This document shows positions 16,884-25,103 of a DNA stretch of 64,000 bases, piece by piece. The notes beneath the pieces are model-generated. The model worked only from the letters and a program-made list of their open reading frames with translations, did not search any database and had not been told where the DNA came from. The stretch spans positions 1 to 64,000 of the forward strand of contig SCOI01000012.1 in NCBI GenBank assembly GCA_005503085.1, in the 5' to 3' direction. Every line of letters begins with the position of its first letter. Within the stretch, counting starts at the first letter, position 1. Source of the DNA: Burkholderiales bacterium C2. Its GTDB lineage: Bacteria; Pseudomonadota; Gammaproteobacteria; Burkholderiales; Burkholderiaceae_C. The translations under genes and the position numbers were made by a program.

Positions 16884-19609
16884 GGCAGGGGCTCCAGGCG
16901 GCGCACGGCGGCCAGCAGGTCATCGGGCTGGAAGGGCTTCTCCAGGGCGGGGCAGCCGCATTCCTTCAAGAACTCGGCGGCGGCCGGCGAGAGGATGTCG
17001 CCGGTGACGAAGAGCATGCGTGCCGCCAGCCCGGGCTGCAGGGCCTGGACCGCGCGCCACAGCTCGGCGCCGTCGACCTCGGGCATGCGCAGATCGCTGA
17101 CGATGGCGTCGAAGCGCGCCTCCATCAGCAGGGCCAGCGCGACCGCGCCGTCCTCGGCGGTGGCGACCTCGTAGCCGGCGCCCTCCAGGGTTTCGCGCAT
17201 CAATGAGGCCAGCTCGGGCTCGTCGTCGACCACCAGCAGGCGCAGGGCCTGGCCGTCCGCGCTGGCCGGCGCCTCGGCCGTCTCGCCGTCCGGCTCGGGT
17301 GCGCCGCTGATCGGCAGGCTCAGGCGGAAGCTGGCGCCCGGCTGGCCGTTGTGCTCCAGCAGCAGGTCGCCGCCATGCTCGCGCAGCAGCGAGCGCGAGA
17401 CCGACAGCCCCAGGCCGGTGCCCAGGCCCTCGGCCTTGGTCGTGAAGAAGGGCTGGAACAGGCGCTCGCGCACCTGCGGCGGCACGCCAGGGCCGTTGTC
17501 CTGCACACGCAGCCAGATGCGCGGCTCGCGGCCCTCGCGGCGCGCCTCGACGCCGGTGCTGACCGTGATGCGGCGCGCCTCGTCCCGGTCGGCCAGCGCA
17601 TGCTGCGCATTGATCAGCAGGTTCAGCAAGGCCTGGCCCAGCTGGTCGGCGTCGCCCATCAGCTGGGGCAGCTGCGGGTCGAGCCGCAGCTCCAGCGCGA
17701 TGCCGTGGCTGCGCAAGGTGTAGCCCAGCATGTCAGCGGCGGCGTGGACGATGTCGTTGAGCGCCACCGGCGCGCGCCGCGCCGGCTTGGCGCGCGCCAT
17801 GTTCAGAAAGGTGCGCACGATGCGGCCGCAGCGCTCGGCGGCCTCGCGGATGCGCTGGGCATCGTCCTGCAGCGGGCTGCCGGCCAGCTTGTCCTCGAGC
17901 AGATTGGCGCGGCCCATCACGATGGCCAGCGGGTTGTTCAGCTCGTGGGCGACGCCGGCCAGCAGGCTGCCCATCGCGCCGAGCTTCTCGGTCTGGCGCA
18001 GCGACTCGCGCTGGCGCTCGATCTCCTGGCGCGCCTGCAGCCGCTCCGACACATCGACCAGCGAGGCGGTGTAGTGCTCCTGGCCCTCCAGCTCGCTGCG
18101 CCACAGCACCATCTCGACCGCGAACTCGCTGCCGTCGCGGCGCAGCGCCTGCATGTCCAGGCGCCGGCCCAGCAGGGCCGGGCTGCCGCCGGCGCGCAGC
18201 CGCGCCATGCCGCTGCGGTGGCGCTCGCGATGGCGCTCGGGGATGATGATGTCGGCCACATCGGCGCCGCGCACCTCGGCCAGGCTGCGGCCGAACATGG
18301 CCTCGGCGGCCGGGTTGAACTCGAGGATGCGGCCCCGCTCGTCGGTCGACACCATGGCCTCCAGCGCATGGTCGAGGATGGCGGACTTGCGGGCCTCGCT
18401 GCCGCGCTCGCGGCGCATCAGCTCATGCTGGCGGCGCACAAAATGGCGTGCCAGCAGCCATTGGCCGATCAGCAGGCTGGCCAGCAGGGCCAGCGCCAGC
18501 GCGGCATGGGGCAGCAGGCTGGGCAGGATGCGCTGGCGCAGCTCGGCCAGCGGCGTGGCCGAGACATAGAGCCAGGGCGAGTCCGGCCGGCCGGCCGCCA
18601 CCAGCGCCCAGTCACCGGCCCGCACGCGCCCGCCGGCCGCCGCCAGCGCGGCCTGCAGCTGGGCCTCGCCCAGCCCGGCCGGCGCACGCTCGGCCCAGGC
18701 GGTCTTGACATGCTGGTCGCCCTGGCCCGGGCCGCTGGGCCCGATCAGGGGCTGCTGCGAATCGGCCAGCACATGGCCGGCTCTGTCGACGATCCAGGCG
18801 CGCTCCTGCGGCTGGGCCCATTGCCGCACGCCGGCCTGCAGCGCGTCGAGCCGGAAGTCCAGCGAGACCTCGCCGACCAGTTCACCGCCGGCATGCACCG
18901 GCGCGGTGTGCGAGACCACCAGATGGCCGGCCAGCTGGCTGGCGTAGGGCGGGCCCCAGTGCGAATCGGCCGGCTGGCGCGCCAGCCGTGCGCGGGTGCG
19001 CTGTGCCGCCAGCGCACGCAGGCTGGCCAGCTCGCGCATGCTGCTCAGTCCCAGGCTCTGCAGAATGCTGTCGGTCGAGATCCAGGGGTAGCCGAAGGAG
19101 GTGTTGACATCGATGCCGGCAAACCAGGTGGCCTCGAAGCCCGGGGCGCGGGCGTGGGCGATGCGGGCCTGGCTCACGAAAGCGGCGGCGCGGCGCAGCC
19201 ACAGCGGCTCGATGGGCCGGCCGTCGGGCGCGGACCACCAGACCTGACCCCATTGCAGGCCGGCGCCGTGGCCGGTGATCGCGACGCCGTCCGGCTGACC
19301 GGCCCGCTGCTGCGGCTGCAGCGCCTGGGCCAGTGCCGGCCCGGGGTCGGGGGGGTGTTCCCAGACGGCCTCCATCAGCCGGCGCAGGTCCTGCACATGG
19401 TCCATCGCCGGGCGCGCCAGCAGCTGCAGGTCCTGCGCACGCTGCTGGGCGGCGCGCTCCAGCGCGGCCTCGGCCTCGGCCATGCGCTGCTGGTATTGCA
19501 GCGCGCTGAGCACCACGAGCAGCAGGGCCATCGGCGCGACGAACCAGGCCATCAGGCGGCGCGTGGCCGCCAGCTGCTGCAGGGCCGGGTCTGGCGCCAA
19601 GGGCATCAA
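16880..19609 (-). CDS. Hybrid sensor histidine kinase (upstream paralogue)
   Basis: The 909-residue paralogue has the same plan as its neighbour: membrane helix near residues 18-38, periplasmic sensor, second helix near 365-385, PAS, HisKA (His in [17 protein letters not shown]), HATPase (NLLINAQHAL, DNGPGVPPQ) and receiver (Asp in [12 protein letters not shown]). The periplasmic halves differ more than the kinase halves, suggesting different ligands feeding a common output. Its ATG overlaps the response-regulator stop by four bases, so the three genes are translationally coupled. The fused receiver could act as a phosphate sink or internal regulator. Confidence 0.93.
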   Translation of the reverse strand: MMPLAPDPALQQLAATRRLMAWFVAPMALLLVVLSALQYQQRMAEAEAALERAAQQRAQDLQLLARPAMDHVQDLRRLMEAVWEHPPDPGPALAQALQPQQRAGQPDGVAITGHGAGLQWGQVWWSAPDGRPIEPLWLRRAAAFVSQARIAHARAPGFEATWFAGIDVNTSFGYPWISTDSILQSLGLSSMRELASLRALAAQRTRARLARQPADSHWGPPYASQLAGHLVVSHTAPVHAGGELVGEVSLDFRLDALQAGVRQWAQPQERAWIVDRAGHVLADSQQPLIGPSGPGQGDQHVKTAWAERAPAGLGEAQLQAALAAAGGRVRAGDWALVAAGRPDSPWLYVSATPLAELRQRILPSLLPHAALALALLASLLIGQWLLARHFVRRQHELMRRERGSEARKSAILDHALEAMVSTDERGRILEFNPAAEAMFGRSLAEVRGADVADIIIPERHRERHRSGMARLRAGGSPALLGRRLDMQALRRDGSEFAVEMVLWRSELEGQEHYTASLVDVSERLQARQEIERQRESLRQTEKLGAMGSLLAGVAHELNNPLAIVMGRANLLEDKLAGSPLQDDAQRIREAAERCGRIVRTFLNMARAKPARRAPVALNDIVHAAADMLGYTLRSHGIALELRLDPQLPQLMGDADQLGQALLNLLINAQHALADRDEARRITVSTGVEARREGREPRIWLRVQDNGPGVPPQVRERLFQPFFTTKAEGLGTGLGLSVSRSLLREHGGDLLLEHNGQPGASFRLSLPISGAPEPDGETAEAPASADGQALRLLVVDDEPELASLMRETLEGAGYEVATAEDGAVALALLMEARFDAIVSDLRMPEVDGAELWRAVQALQPGLAARMLFVTGDILSPAAAEFLKECGCPALEKPFQPDDLLAAVRRLEPLP

Positions 19610-20337
19610 GTGCTGACGAAGACGTAGCCGACGTTGCGGACGGTTTTCAGGACTTCGGGCTTGTCGGGGTTGCGCTCGACCTTGCGGCGCAGCCGCATGA
19701 TGCGCAGATCGATGGAGCGGTCGAACACATCCCAGCCGCGGTTGTGGGCCTGTTCCATGATCTGGTCGCGGTTCAGCGGCCGGTTCGGGTGGCGCGCGAA
19801 CAGCGCCAGCAGATCGAATTCGGCGGCGGTGATCGTGACCTCCTGGCCCTGCGCATCCCAGAGCTTGCGCTCGTCCAGGTCCAGCGCGCAGGCGCCGAAG
19901 GCGACGCGGCGGCCGCTGCTGGCGGGCGCCGTCGCCGGAGTTGCCGGAGTGGCAGCCGCCACGGCCTGGGTGCGGCGCAGCACCGCGCGCACCCGCGCCA
20001 GCAGCTCGCGCAGATCGAAGGGCTTGGCCACATAGTCGTCGGCGCCCAGCTCCAGGCCGACCACACGGTCCACCGCGTCGCTGGCCGTGGTCAGCATCAG
20101 GATGGCCACCTGCGGATGGGCCTCGCGCAGCCAGCGCGCCAGCGACAGGCCGTTCTCGCCGGGCATGTTCAGGTCCAGCAGGGCCAGCTCGGGCCGGGCC
20201 TCGGCCAGCAGGCGGCGGGCCTCGGCCGCGTCGGCGGCGCAGCGCACCGCAAAACCCTGGCGCGTGAAGTATTCGGCCAGCAGCTCGCGCAGCTCGGCTT
20301 CGTCGTCAACCAGCAGCAAGGAGGTCGGAGGGCTCAT
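19606..20337 (-). CDS. OmpR family response regulator
   Basis: A 243-residue response regulator with an N-terminal receiver domain (acidic pocket VDDE, phosphorylatable Asp in LLDLNMPGENG, Lys in DDYVAKPFDL) and a C-terminal winged-helix Trans_reg_C domain (YVFVST end). A 20-odd-residue Ala/Thr/Pro linker separates the two. It is the only DNA-binding output in the operon and should receive phosphate from one or both downstream kinases. The start at 20337 (MSPPTSLLLVDDE) is the first that fits the receiver; a longer frame would overlap the upstream gene. Confidence 0.93.
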   Translation of the reverse strand: MSPPTSLLLVDDEAELRELLAEYFTRQGFAVRCAADAAEARRLLAEARPELALLDLNMPGENGLSLARWLREAHPQVAILMLTTASDAVDRVVGLELGADDYVAKPFDLRELLARVRAVLRRTQAVAAATPATPATAPASSGRRVAFGACALDLDERKLWDAQGQEVTITAAEFDLLALFARHPNRPLNRDQIMEQAHNRGWDVFDRSIDLRIMRLRRKVERNPDKPEVLKTVRNVGYVFVST

Positions 20338-20368
20338 GGGCGGGGCAGAGGACGTGGCGACCGGGCGA

Positions 20369-20653
20369 TCATGCCAGCCGGCGGCCCAGCGCAACACCGG
20401 CCAAACCCCGCATCAGCGCGCGCCCGACGCCCGATTCCTGGATCGGCGCCGCCAGCTCCAGCAGGTCTTCGGCAAAGGCCTCGCTGCGGGTCAGGGCCGG
20501 GCGGGTGTCGACGAAGCTCAGGCTCTTGAGCCGCTCGCGGGTGCGCTCCTCGGCGCGCTGCAGCGCCGCATGCTTTTCGATGCGGGCGGTGATCTGGCCG
20601 GCCAGCAGGCGCTCGCAGGCGGGCCAGATGGGATTGCTGAGGGCTTGCGGCAT
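20369..20653 (-). CDS. Small protein of unknown function heading the kinase operon
   Basis: A 94-residue protein (start MPQALSNPIWPACERLL) that I do not recognise. It is mostly helical with charged repeats, has no signal peptide or membrane segment, and ends in an Arg/Gly/Ala-rich tail. It lies 31 bases upstream of the response-regulator gene in the same direction, so it is probably the first gene of the operon. It is divergent from nrdJ. Family-level function is unknown. Confidence 0.6.
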   Translation of the reverse strand: MPQALSNPIWPACERLLAGQITARIEKHAALQRAEERTRERLKSLSFVDTRPALTRSEAFAEDLLELAAPIQESGVGRALMRGLAGVALGRRLA

Positions 20654-20825
20654 CGCGGTGCTCCCGGGAGTGGATGGCTGCACTGTCGGCGGGGCTGGTA
20701 TCAGCCGGATTTCCAGCACCAGGGGCTTTGTTTCAAATGTTTCCTGTCCCCGGCCTCGGCTTCGTCCGGATCAAGAGGATCGCCATCTCACTTCGCTAAG
20801 ATGGCCCGAGGTTCCGGAGATCAGC

Positions 20826-23777
20826 ATGGCCCAGCACAGTCCCACCCAGTCCGACATCTTTCTCGCCCCGACGCCGCTGGCGCCGGTGGCCTCGCTGCCG
20901 GCCCAGGACATCAGCGCCGAGGTGCTGCAGGAGAAATATGCCAAGGGCGAGGAGCGCACGCTGGACGAGCTGCGCCAGCGGGTCGCCCGTGCGCTGGCCG
21001 AGGCCGAGGAGCCGGCCCAGCGGGGGGCCTGGACGGCGCGCTTTTTCGAGGCCCAGAAGCGCGGCTTCATTCCGGCCGGCCGCATCCTCTCGGCCGCCGG
21101 CACCGAGCTCTCGGCCACGCTGATCAATTGTTTTGTGCAGCCGGTCGGCGACTCGATCGCCTCGGTGGAGGACGGCCATCCCGGCATCTACACCGCGCTG
21201 ACCGAGGCCGCCGAGACCATGCGCCGCGGCGGCGGGGTCGGCTATGACTTCTCGCGCATTCGCCCCAAGGGCGCCTGGGTCGGCTCGACGCAAAGCCACG
21301 CCTCCGGCCCGGTCAGCTATATGCGGGTGTTCGACCGCAGCTGCGAGACCGTCGAGAGCGCCGGCAGCCGGCGCGGCGCACAGATGGGCGTGCTGCGCTG
21401 CGACCATCCGGACATCGTCGACTTCATCCGCGCCAAGGACCAGGGCGACCTGAAGAACTTCAATATCTCGATCGGCGTCACCGATGCCTTCATGGAGGCG
21501 GTGCTGGCGCACGGCCTGGTGGAGCTGGTGCACAGGGCCGAGCCCGGCCCGGCGCAAAAGGAGGAGGGCGCCTACCAGCGCGACGACGGCCTGTGGGTCT
21601 ATCGCAAGCTGGCCGCCGCCGAGCTGTGGGACCAGGTGATGCGCTCGACCTATGACCATGCCGAACCCGGCGTGCTGTTCCTGGATCGCATCAATGCCGA
21701 CAACAATCTGCATTACTGCGAGTCGATCGCGGCGACCAATCCCTGCGCCGAACAGCCGCTGCCGCCCTACGGTTGCTGCTGCCTGGGCTCGATCGACCTG
21801 ACCCGCTTCGTGCGCGAGCCCTTCGGTGCCAAGGCGGCCTTCGACGAGGCCGGTTTTGCCGAGGTCTGCGCGCTGGCGACCCGGATGCTGGACAACGTGC
21901 TGGACGTGACGCCCTGGCCGCTGCCGGCCCAGGCCCAGGAGGCCGCCAACAAGCGCCGCATCGGCCTGGGCTTCACCGGCCTCGGCGATGCACTGGTGAT
22001 GCTGAACCTGCGTTACGACAGCGAGGCCGCGCGCGAACAGGCGCGCCGCATCAGCGAGCTGATGCGTGACGCGGCCTATGGCGCGTCCGCCGATCTGGCG
22101 GCCGAGAAGGGCCCGTTCAAGCTCTTCAATGCCGATCTCTATCTGTCCGGCGGCAGCTTCGCGACACGCCTGCCGCAGGCGCTGAAGGACAAGATCCGCG
22201 CCCAGGGCCTGCGCAACTCGCACCTGTTGTCGATCGCGCCGACCGGCACCATCAGCCTGGCTTTTGCCGACAATGCGAGCAACGGCATCGAGCCGGCCTT
22301 TAGCTGGGCCTACACGCGCAAGAAGCGTCTGGGCCAGGCCGAGGGTGGCGGCTTCAAGGAATACCAGGTCGAGGACCATGCCTGGCGGCTCTACCGCCAT
22401 CTGTTCGGCACCGAGGCGGCGCTGTCGCCGGCCTTTGTCACCGCGCTGGAGCTCAGCGCGGCCGACCATGCGGCGATGGTGGCGGCGGTCGCGCCCTATA
22501 TCGACACCTCGATCTCGAAGACGGTCAATGTGCCGGCCGACTACCCCTATATCGACTTCCAGGACCTCTACACCCAGGCCTGGAAGAGCGGGCTCAAGGG
22601 CCTGGCGACTTACCGGCCCAACAGCATCCTCGGCTCGGTGCTGAGCGTCGAGCCGACGGTGACCGCACCCGAGCCGCTGAAGCCGGTGGTGGCCGAGGAC
22701 GGCAGCAACCAGCGCCTGCGCGTCGAGCGCCTGCCCAAGCAGGTGCTGGCCTCGCTGCGCTGGCCCAGCCGGCCCGAGCTGCCCGGCGGCAACCCGGCCT
22801 GGAGCTATATGATCCGCCACCCGCATGGCGACTTCGCGCTCTTCGTCGGCGAGCTGCCGGCCGAGGGGCCGGATGCCGGACTGTTCGGCAAGACCCTGCC
22901 CTTCGAGGTCTGGATCAACGGCGCCGAGCAGCCGCGCGGCCTGGCCGCGCTGGCCAAGACCCTGTCGATGGACCTGCGCACCAATGACGCCGCCTGGCTG
23001 CGCCTGAAGCTCGACGCGCTGGCGACGGTGGCCGAGGAGCGCGCTTTCGAGATGCCGATGCCGCCGGGCGGCGACAAGCGCCTGTTCCCCGGCGTTGTGG
23101 CCGCCACCGCGGCCGTGATCCGCTGGCGCTGCGAGCAGCTCGGCGCGCTGCAGGAGGGCGGGCCGACCCCGGTGATCGACGCGATGTTCAGCCGCGAGGA
23201 GCCGCGCACCAGCACCATGGGCACCCTGGCCTGGGCGGTCGATGTCGACAACCCCGCCACCGGCGAGCAGTTCACGCTGACGCTCAAGGAGGTCAGCCTG
23301 CCGACCCCCGAGGGCGGCCACATCACCCGGCCCTGCGCGATGGGTTTCTCGGGCAACTATCCGAAGGCGCTGGACGGCATGGCGCGGCTGCTGTCGCTGG
23401 ACATGCGGGTGATGGACCCGGCCTGGATAGGCATGAAGCTGCGCAAGCTCTTGAACGTCGGCGAGCCGCTGGGCCATTTCATGGCGCCGGTGCCCACGCT
23501 GTCAGGCGAGCGCCGCCAGCAGATCTGGCCCTCGACGGTGGCCTATGTGGCCCGGCTGATCATTCACCGCTACGCGATGTTGGGCGTGCTCGACGAGCAG
23601 GGCCAGCCCCTGGTCGAGATGGGCCTGCTGCAGGCGCCGGTCGCCAAGACGGCGGTCGGGCTGAGCGTCCAGCCCCAGGCCGGCAAGCCCTGCCCGGAAT
23701 GCGGCAATGCGACCATGATCCACAAGGACGGCTGCGATTTCTGCACGGCTTGTGGGTATGTGGGGCAGTGCGGGTGA
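20826..23777 (+). CDS. nrdJ: Adenosylcobalamin-dependent ribonucleotide reductase (class II)
   Basis: The 983-residue enzyme reduces ribonucleotides to deoxyribonucleotides using adenosylcobalamin as radical source, so it works with or without oxygen. The redox cysteine in LINCFVQP, the active-site loop ATNPCAEQPLPPYGCC and the segment SIAPTGTISLAFADNASNGIEP are present. The C-terminal third holds two similar TSCPD-type blocks (around residues 690-760 and 830-900) and a zinc-ribbon end with CPECG and CTACGYVGQCG. ATG 20826 follows a CGGAG ribosome-binding site; no earlier start fits. No cobalamin riboswitch was seen upstream. It is a single gene. Confidence 0.95.
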   Translation: MAQHSPTQSDIFLAPTPLAPVASLPAQDISAEVLQEKYAKGEERTLDELRQRVARALAEAEEPAQRGAWTARFFEAQKRGFIPAGRILSAAGTELSATLINCFVQPVGDSIASVEDGHPGIYTALTEAAETMRRGGGVGYDFSRIRPKGAWVGSTQSHASGPVSYMRVFDRSCETVESAGSRRGAQMGVLRCDHPDIVDFIRAKDQGDLKNFNISIGVTDAFMEAVLAHGLVELVHRAEPGPAQKEEGAYQRDDGLWVYRKLAAAELWDQVMRSTYDHAEPGVLFLDRINADNNLHYCESIAATNPCAEQPLPPYGCCCLGSIDLTRFVREPFGAKAAFDEAGFAEVCALATRMLDNVLDVTPWPLPAQAQEAANKRRIGLGFTGLGDALVMLNLRYDSEAAREQARRISELMRDAAYGASADLAAEKGPFKLFNADLYLSGGSFATRLPQALKDKIRAQGLRNSHLLSIAPTGTISLAFADNASNGIEPAFSWAYTRKKRLGQAEGGGFKEYQVEDHAWRLYRHLFGTEAALSPAFVTALELSAADHAAMVAAVAPYIDTSISKTVNVPADYPYIDFQDLYTQAWKSGLKGLATYRPNSILGSVLSVEPTVTAPEPLKPVVAEDGSNQRLRVERLPKQVLASLRWPSRPELPGGNPAWSYMIRHPHGDFALFVGELPAEGPDAGLFGKTLPFEVWINGAEQPRGLAALAKTLSMDLRTNDAAWLRLKLDALATVAEERAFEMPMPPGGDKRLFPGVVAATAAVIRWRCEQLGALQEGGPTPVIDAMFSREEPRTSTMGTLAWAVDVDNPATGEQFTLTLKEVSLPTPEGGHITRPCAMGFSGNYPKALDGMARLLSLDMRVMDPAWIGMKLRKLLNVGEPLGHFMAPVPTLSGERRQQIWPSTVAYVARLIIHRYAMLGVLDEQGQPLVEMGLLQAPVAKTAVGLSVQPQAGKPCPECGNATMIHKDGCDFCTACGYVGQCG

Positions 23778-23794
23778 GCGAGCCGGAGTTCTGA

Positions 23795-23902
23795 TTGCTT
23801 GCAAGCGAGACTCTTGTCGGTTGCCCCTTCTACGAGTTCCGTCTGTACGAGGGCAAGTGTTTCCACATCGATCTCAGCGATGAAAGATGCATCGCTGAAT
23901 GA
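23795..23902 (+). CDS. Possible 35-residue small protein after nrdJ
   Basis: A TTG start with GGAG six bases upstream opens a short frame ending in a stop at 23900-23902. The residues look protein-like (CPFYEFRLYEGKCFHIDL) with two Cys pairs-worth of cysteines (10, 22, 32) and several aromatic residues. It begins 17 bases after the nrdJ stop. It may be a small gene, or the remnant of a larger one, or chance. No family recognised. Confidence 0.3.
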   Translation: MLASETLVGCPFYEFRLYEGKCFHIDLSDERCIAE

Positions 23903-23910
23903 GTCGCCGT

Positions 23911-23927
23911 GCTCCCTTATCGGGAGC
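23911..23927 (+). terminator. Hairpin downstream of nrdJ
   Basis: A perfect 6-bp stem GCTCCC/GGGAGC with the 5-base loop TTATC is followed by TGCTTTCG. It lies 134 bases after the nrdJ stop, in the 348-base gap before the SDR gene. The gap otherwise holds the possible small reading frame and the dyad operator. Confidence 0.4.
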
Positions 23928-24025
23928 TGCTTTCGACTTCACGTTGAAGGATGACCGAGGGGCTCTATGGCGGCTCGCCTCCATGCTTCGCCCATATTTA
24001 TGGTTTCATTGGTCGTGAATATTCA

Positions 24026-24063
24026 ATGTCTCAAATTATGGCCATAAACGTCATTTAAGACAT
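24026..24063. promoter_or_regulatory. 38-bp dyad element, copy 1 (candidate operator)
   Basis: Left arm ATGTCTCAAAT (24026-24036) and right arm ATTTAAGACAT (24053-24063) form an 11-bp inverted repeat with one mismatch, around a 16-base centre that contains the perfect palindrome TATGGCCATA. The element ends 62 bases before the SDR start codon. A second copy with the same spacing and 31 of 38 identical bases lies at 26077-26114, upstream of the GlxA-type regulator. It is the best candidate for that regulator's binding site. Confidence 0.6.
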
Positions 24064-24125
24064 GATCACCCAACCCTACCATTGGTTCGACGGATTCCCC
24101 GCCAAACACCTACCGGACCAATGCC

Positions 24126-24926
24126 ATGAACCAAACACATCGGGGCACTGCCCTCATCACCGGCGCCTCCTCGGGCATCGGCGCCATCTATGCGGACCGC
24201 CTTGCGCACCGTGGCTATAACCTGATCCTTGTCGCACGCAATCGCGAGCGACTCAACGCGCTGGCCGATCAAATTGCCAGCCAGACAGGTCGGGAGGTAG
24301 AGGTGCTGGTCGCCGATCTCAACGACCGCACCTCGCTGGCCACGGTAGAGGCCAAGCTCAAGCAGGATGCCGGCATCACGCTGCTAGTGAACAACGCCGG
24401 TGTAGGCACCCATACCCCGCTGCTCGAGAGCGACATCGACAAGATGACCGACCTGATCGAGCTCAACGTGACGGCGCTGACCCGCCTGAGCTATGCCGCC
24501 GTACCCGGCTTCGTCGCCCGCGGCAAAGGCGCATTGATCAACATCTCATCCATCGTCAGCATCGCACCGGAGATCCTCAACGGTGTCTACGGCGGCAGCA
24601 AGGCCTTTGTGCAGGCCTTCAGCCAGTCGCTGCACCACGAACTGGCTGCCAAGGGTATCCAGGTTCAGGCCGTCCTGCCAGGCGCAACCGCTACCGATTT
24701 CTGGGCCAACGGCGGACTCCCGCTGGAACACCTGCCGGCGGCCATCGTAATGTCCGCCGACAAGATGGTCGATGCCGCACTGGTCGGCTTTGATCGCAAC
24801 GAACTGATCACCATCCCTTCGCTGCATGTGCTCGAAGCCTGGCAAGCATATGAGGCCGCTCGCCAAACCCTGTCATCCCAGCTCTCGAGCAATGTGCCGG
24901 CGCAACGCTATGTCACCGTTGACTGA
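24126..24926 (+). CDS. SDR family NAD(P)-dependent oxidoreductase
   Basis: A 266-residue classical short-chain dehydrogenase/reductase. The cofactor motif TGASSGIG is at residues 12-19, NNAG at 89-92, the catalytic Ser at 141-142 (NISS), and Tyr155 and Lys159 (YGGSK) complete the site. The Arg after the second strand (VARNRERL) suggests NADP(H) preference. The substrate is unknown; members of this DltE/YdfG-like group reduce small carbonyl compounds. It has its own upstream region with the 38-bp dyad, and its base composition looks less GC-rich than the neighbouring core genes, as in the following genes. Confidence 0.92.
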   Translation: MNQTHRGTALITGASSGIGAIYADRLAHRGYNLILVARNRERLNALADQIASQTGREVEVLVADLNDRTSLATVEAKLKQDAGITLLVNNAGVGTHTPLLESDIDKMTDLIELNVTALTRLSYAAVPGFVARGKGALINISSIVSIAPEILNGVYGGSKAFVQAFSQSLHHELAAKGIQVQAVLPGATATDFWANGGLPLEHLPAAIVMSADKMVDAALVGFDRNELITIPSLHVLEAWQAYEAARQTLSSQLSSNVPAQRYVTVD

Positions 24927-24951
24927 GCCTGTCCCCGCGTCCGATCTATCA

Positions 24952-24976
24952 CCGCCAGGAGACACTTCCCTGGCGG
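24952..24976. terminator. Hairpin between convergent SDR and GlxA-type genes
   Basis: Perfect 8-bp arms CCGCCAGG and CCTGGCGG are separated by nine bases, 25 bases after the SDR stop. The position between convergent genes suits a bidirectional terminator, though no T-run follows. Confidence 0.4.
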
Positions 24977-25103
24977 GATGAGCCGCAGGGCTTGGCTATG
25001 ACCTCCCATTTGGCGGGCACGACGGGCACAGTTGGGCCGCATCAAGGCGGGATTCGCTCAACGCGTCTGTTTGGCCAGAACACCAGCCTTTGTCGGTCAA
25101 CCC

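Noticed and set aside
14100-17174. Plus-strand frame of over 1000 codons opposite the hybrid kinases
   Set aside because: High GC removes stops on the opposite strand; the composition is Gln/Ala/Gly-rich and the minus-strand kinases have complete domain sets.
20654-20825. Possible cobalamin riboswitch before nrdJ
   Set aside because: No B12-box or long leader; only about 170 bases separate the divergent starts.
20796-23477. Long minus-strand frame opposite nrdJ
   Set aside because: Shadow of nrdJ with low-complexity Ala/Gly/Arg/Gln composition.
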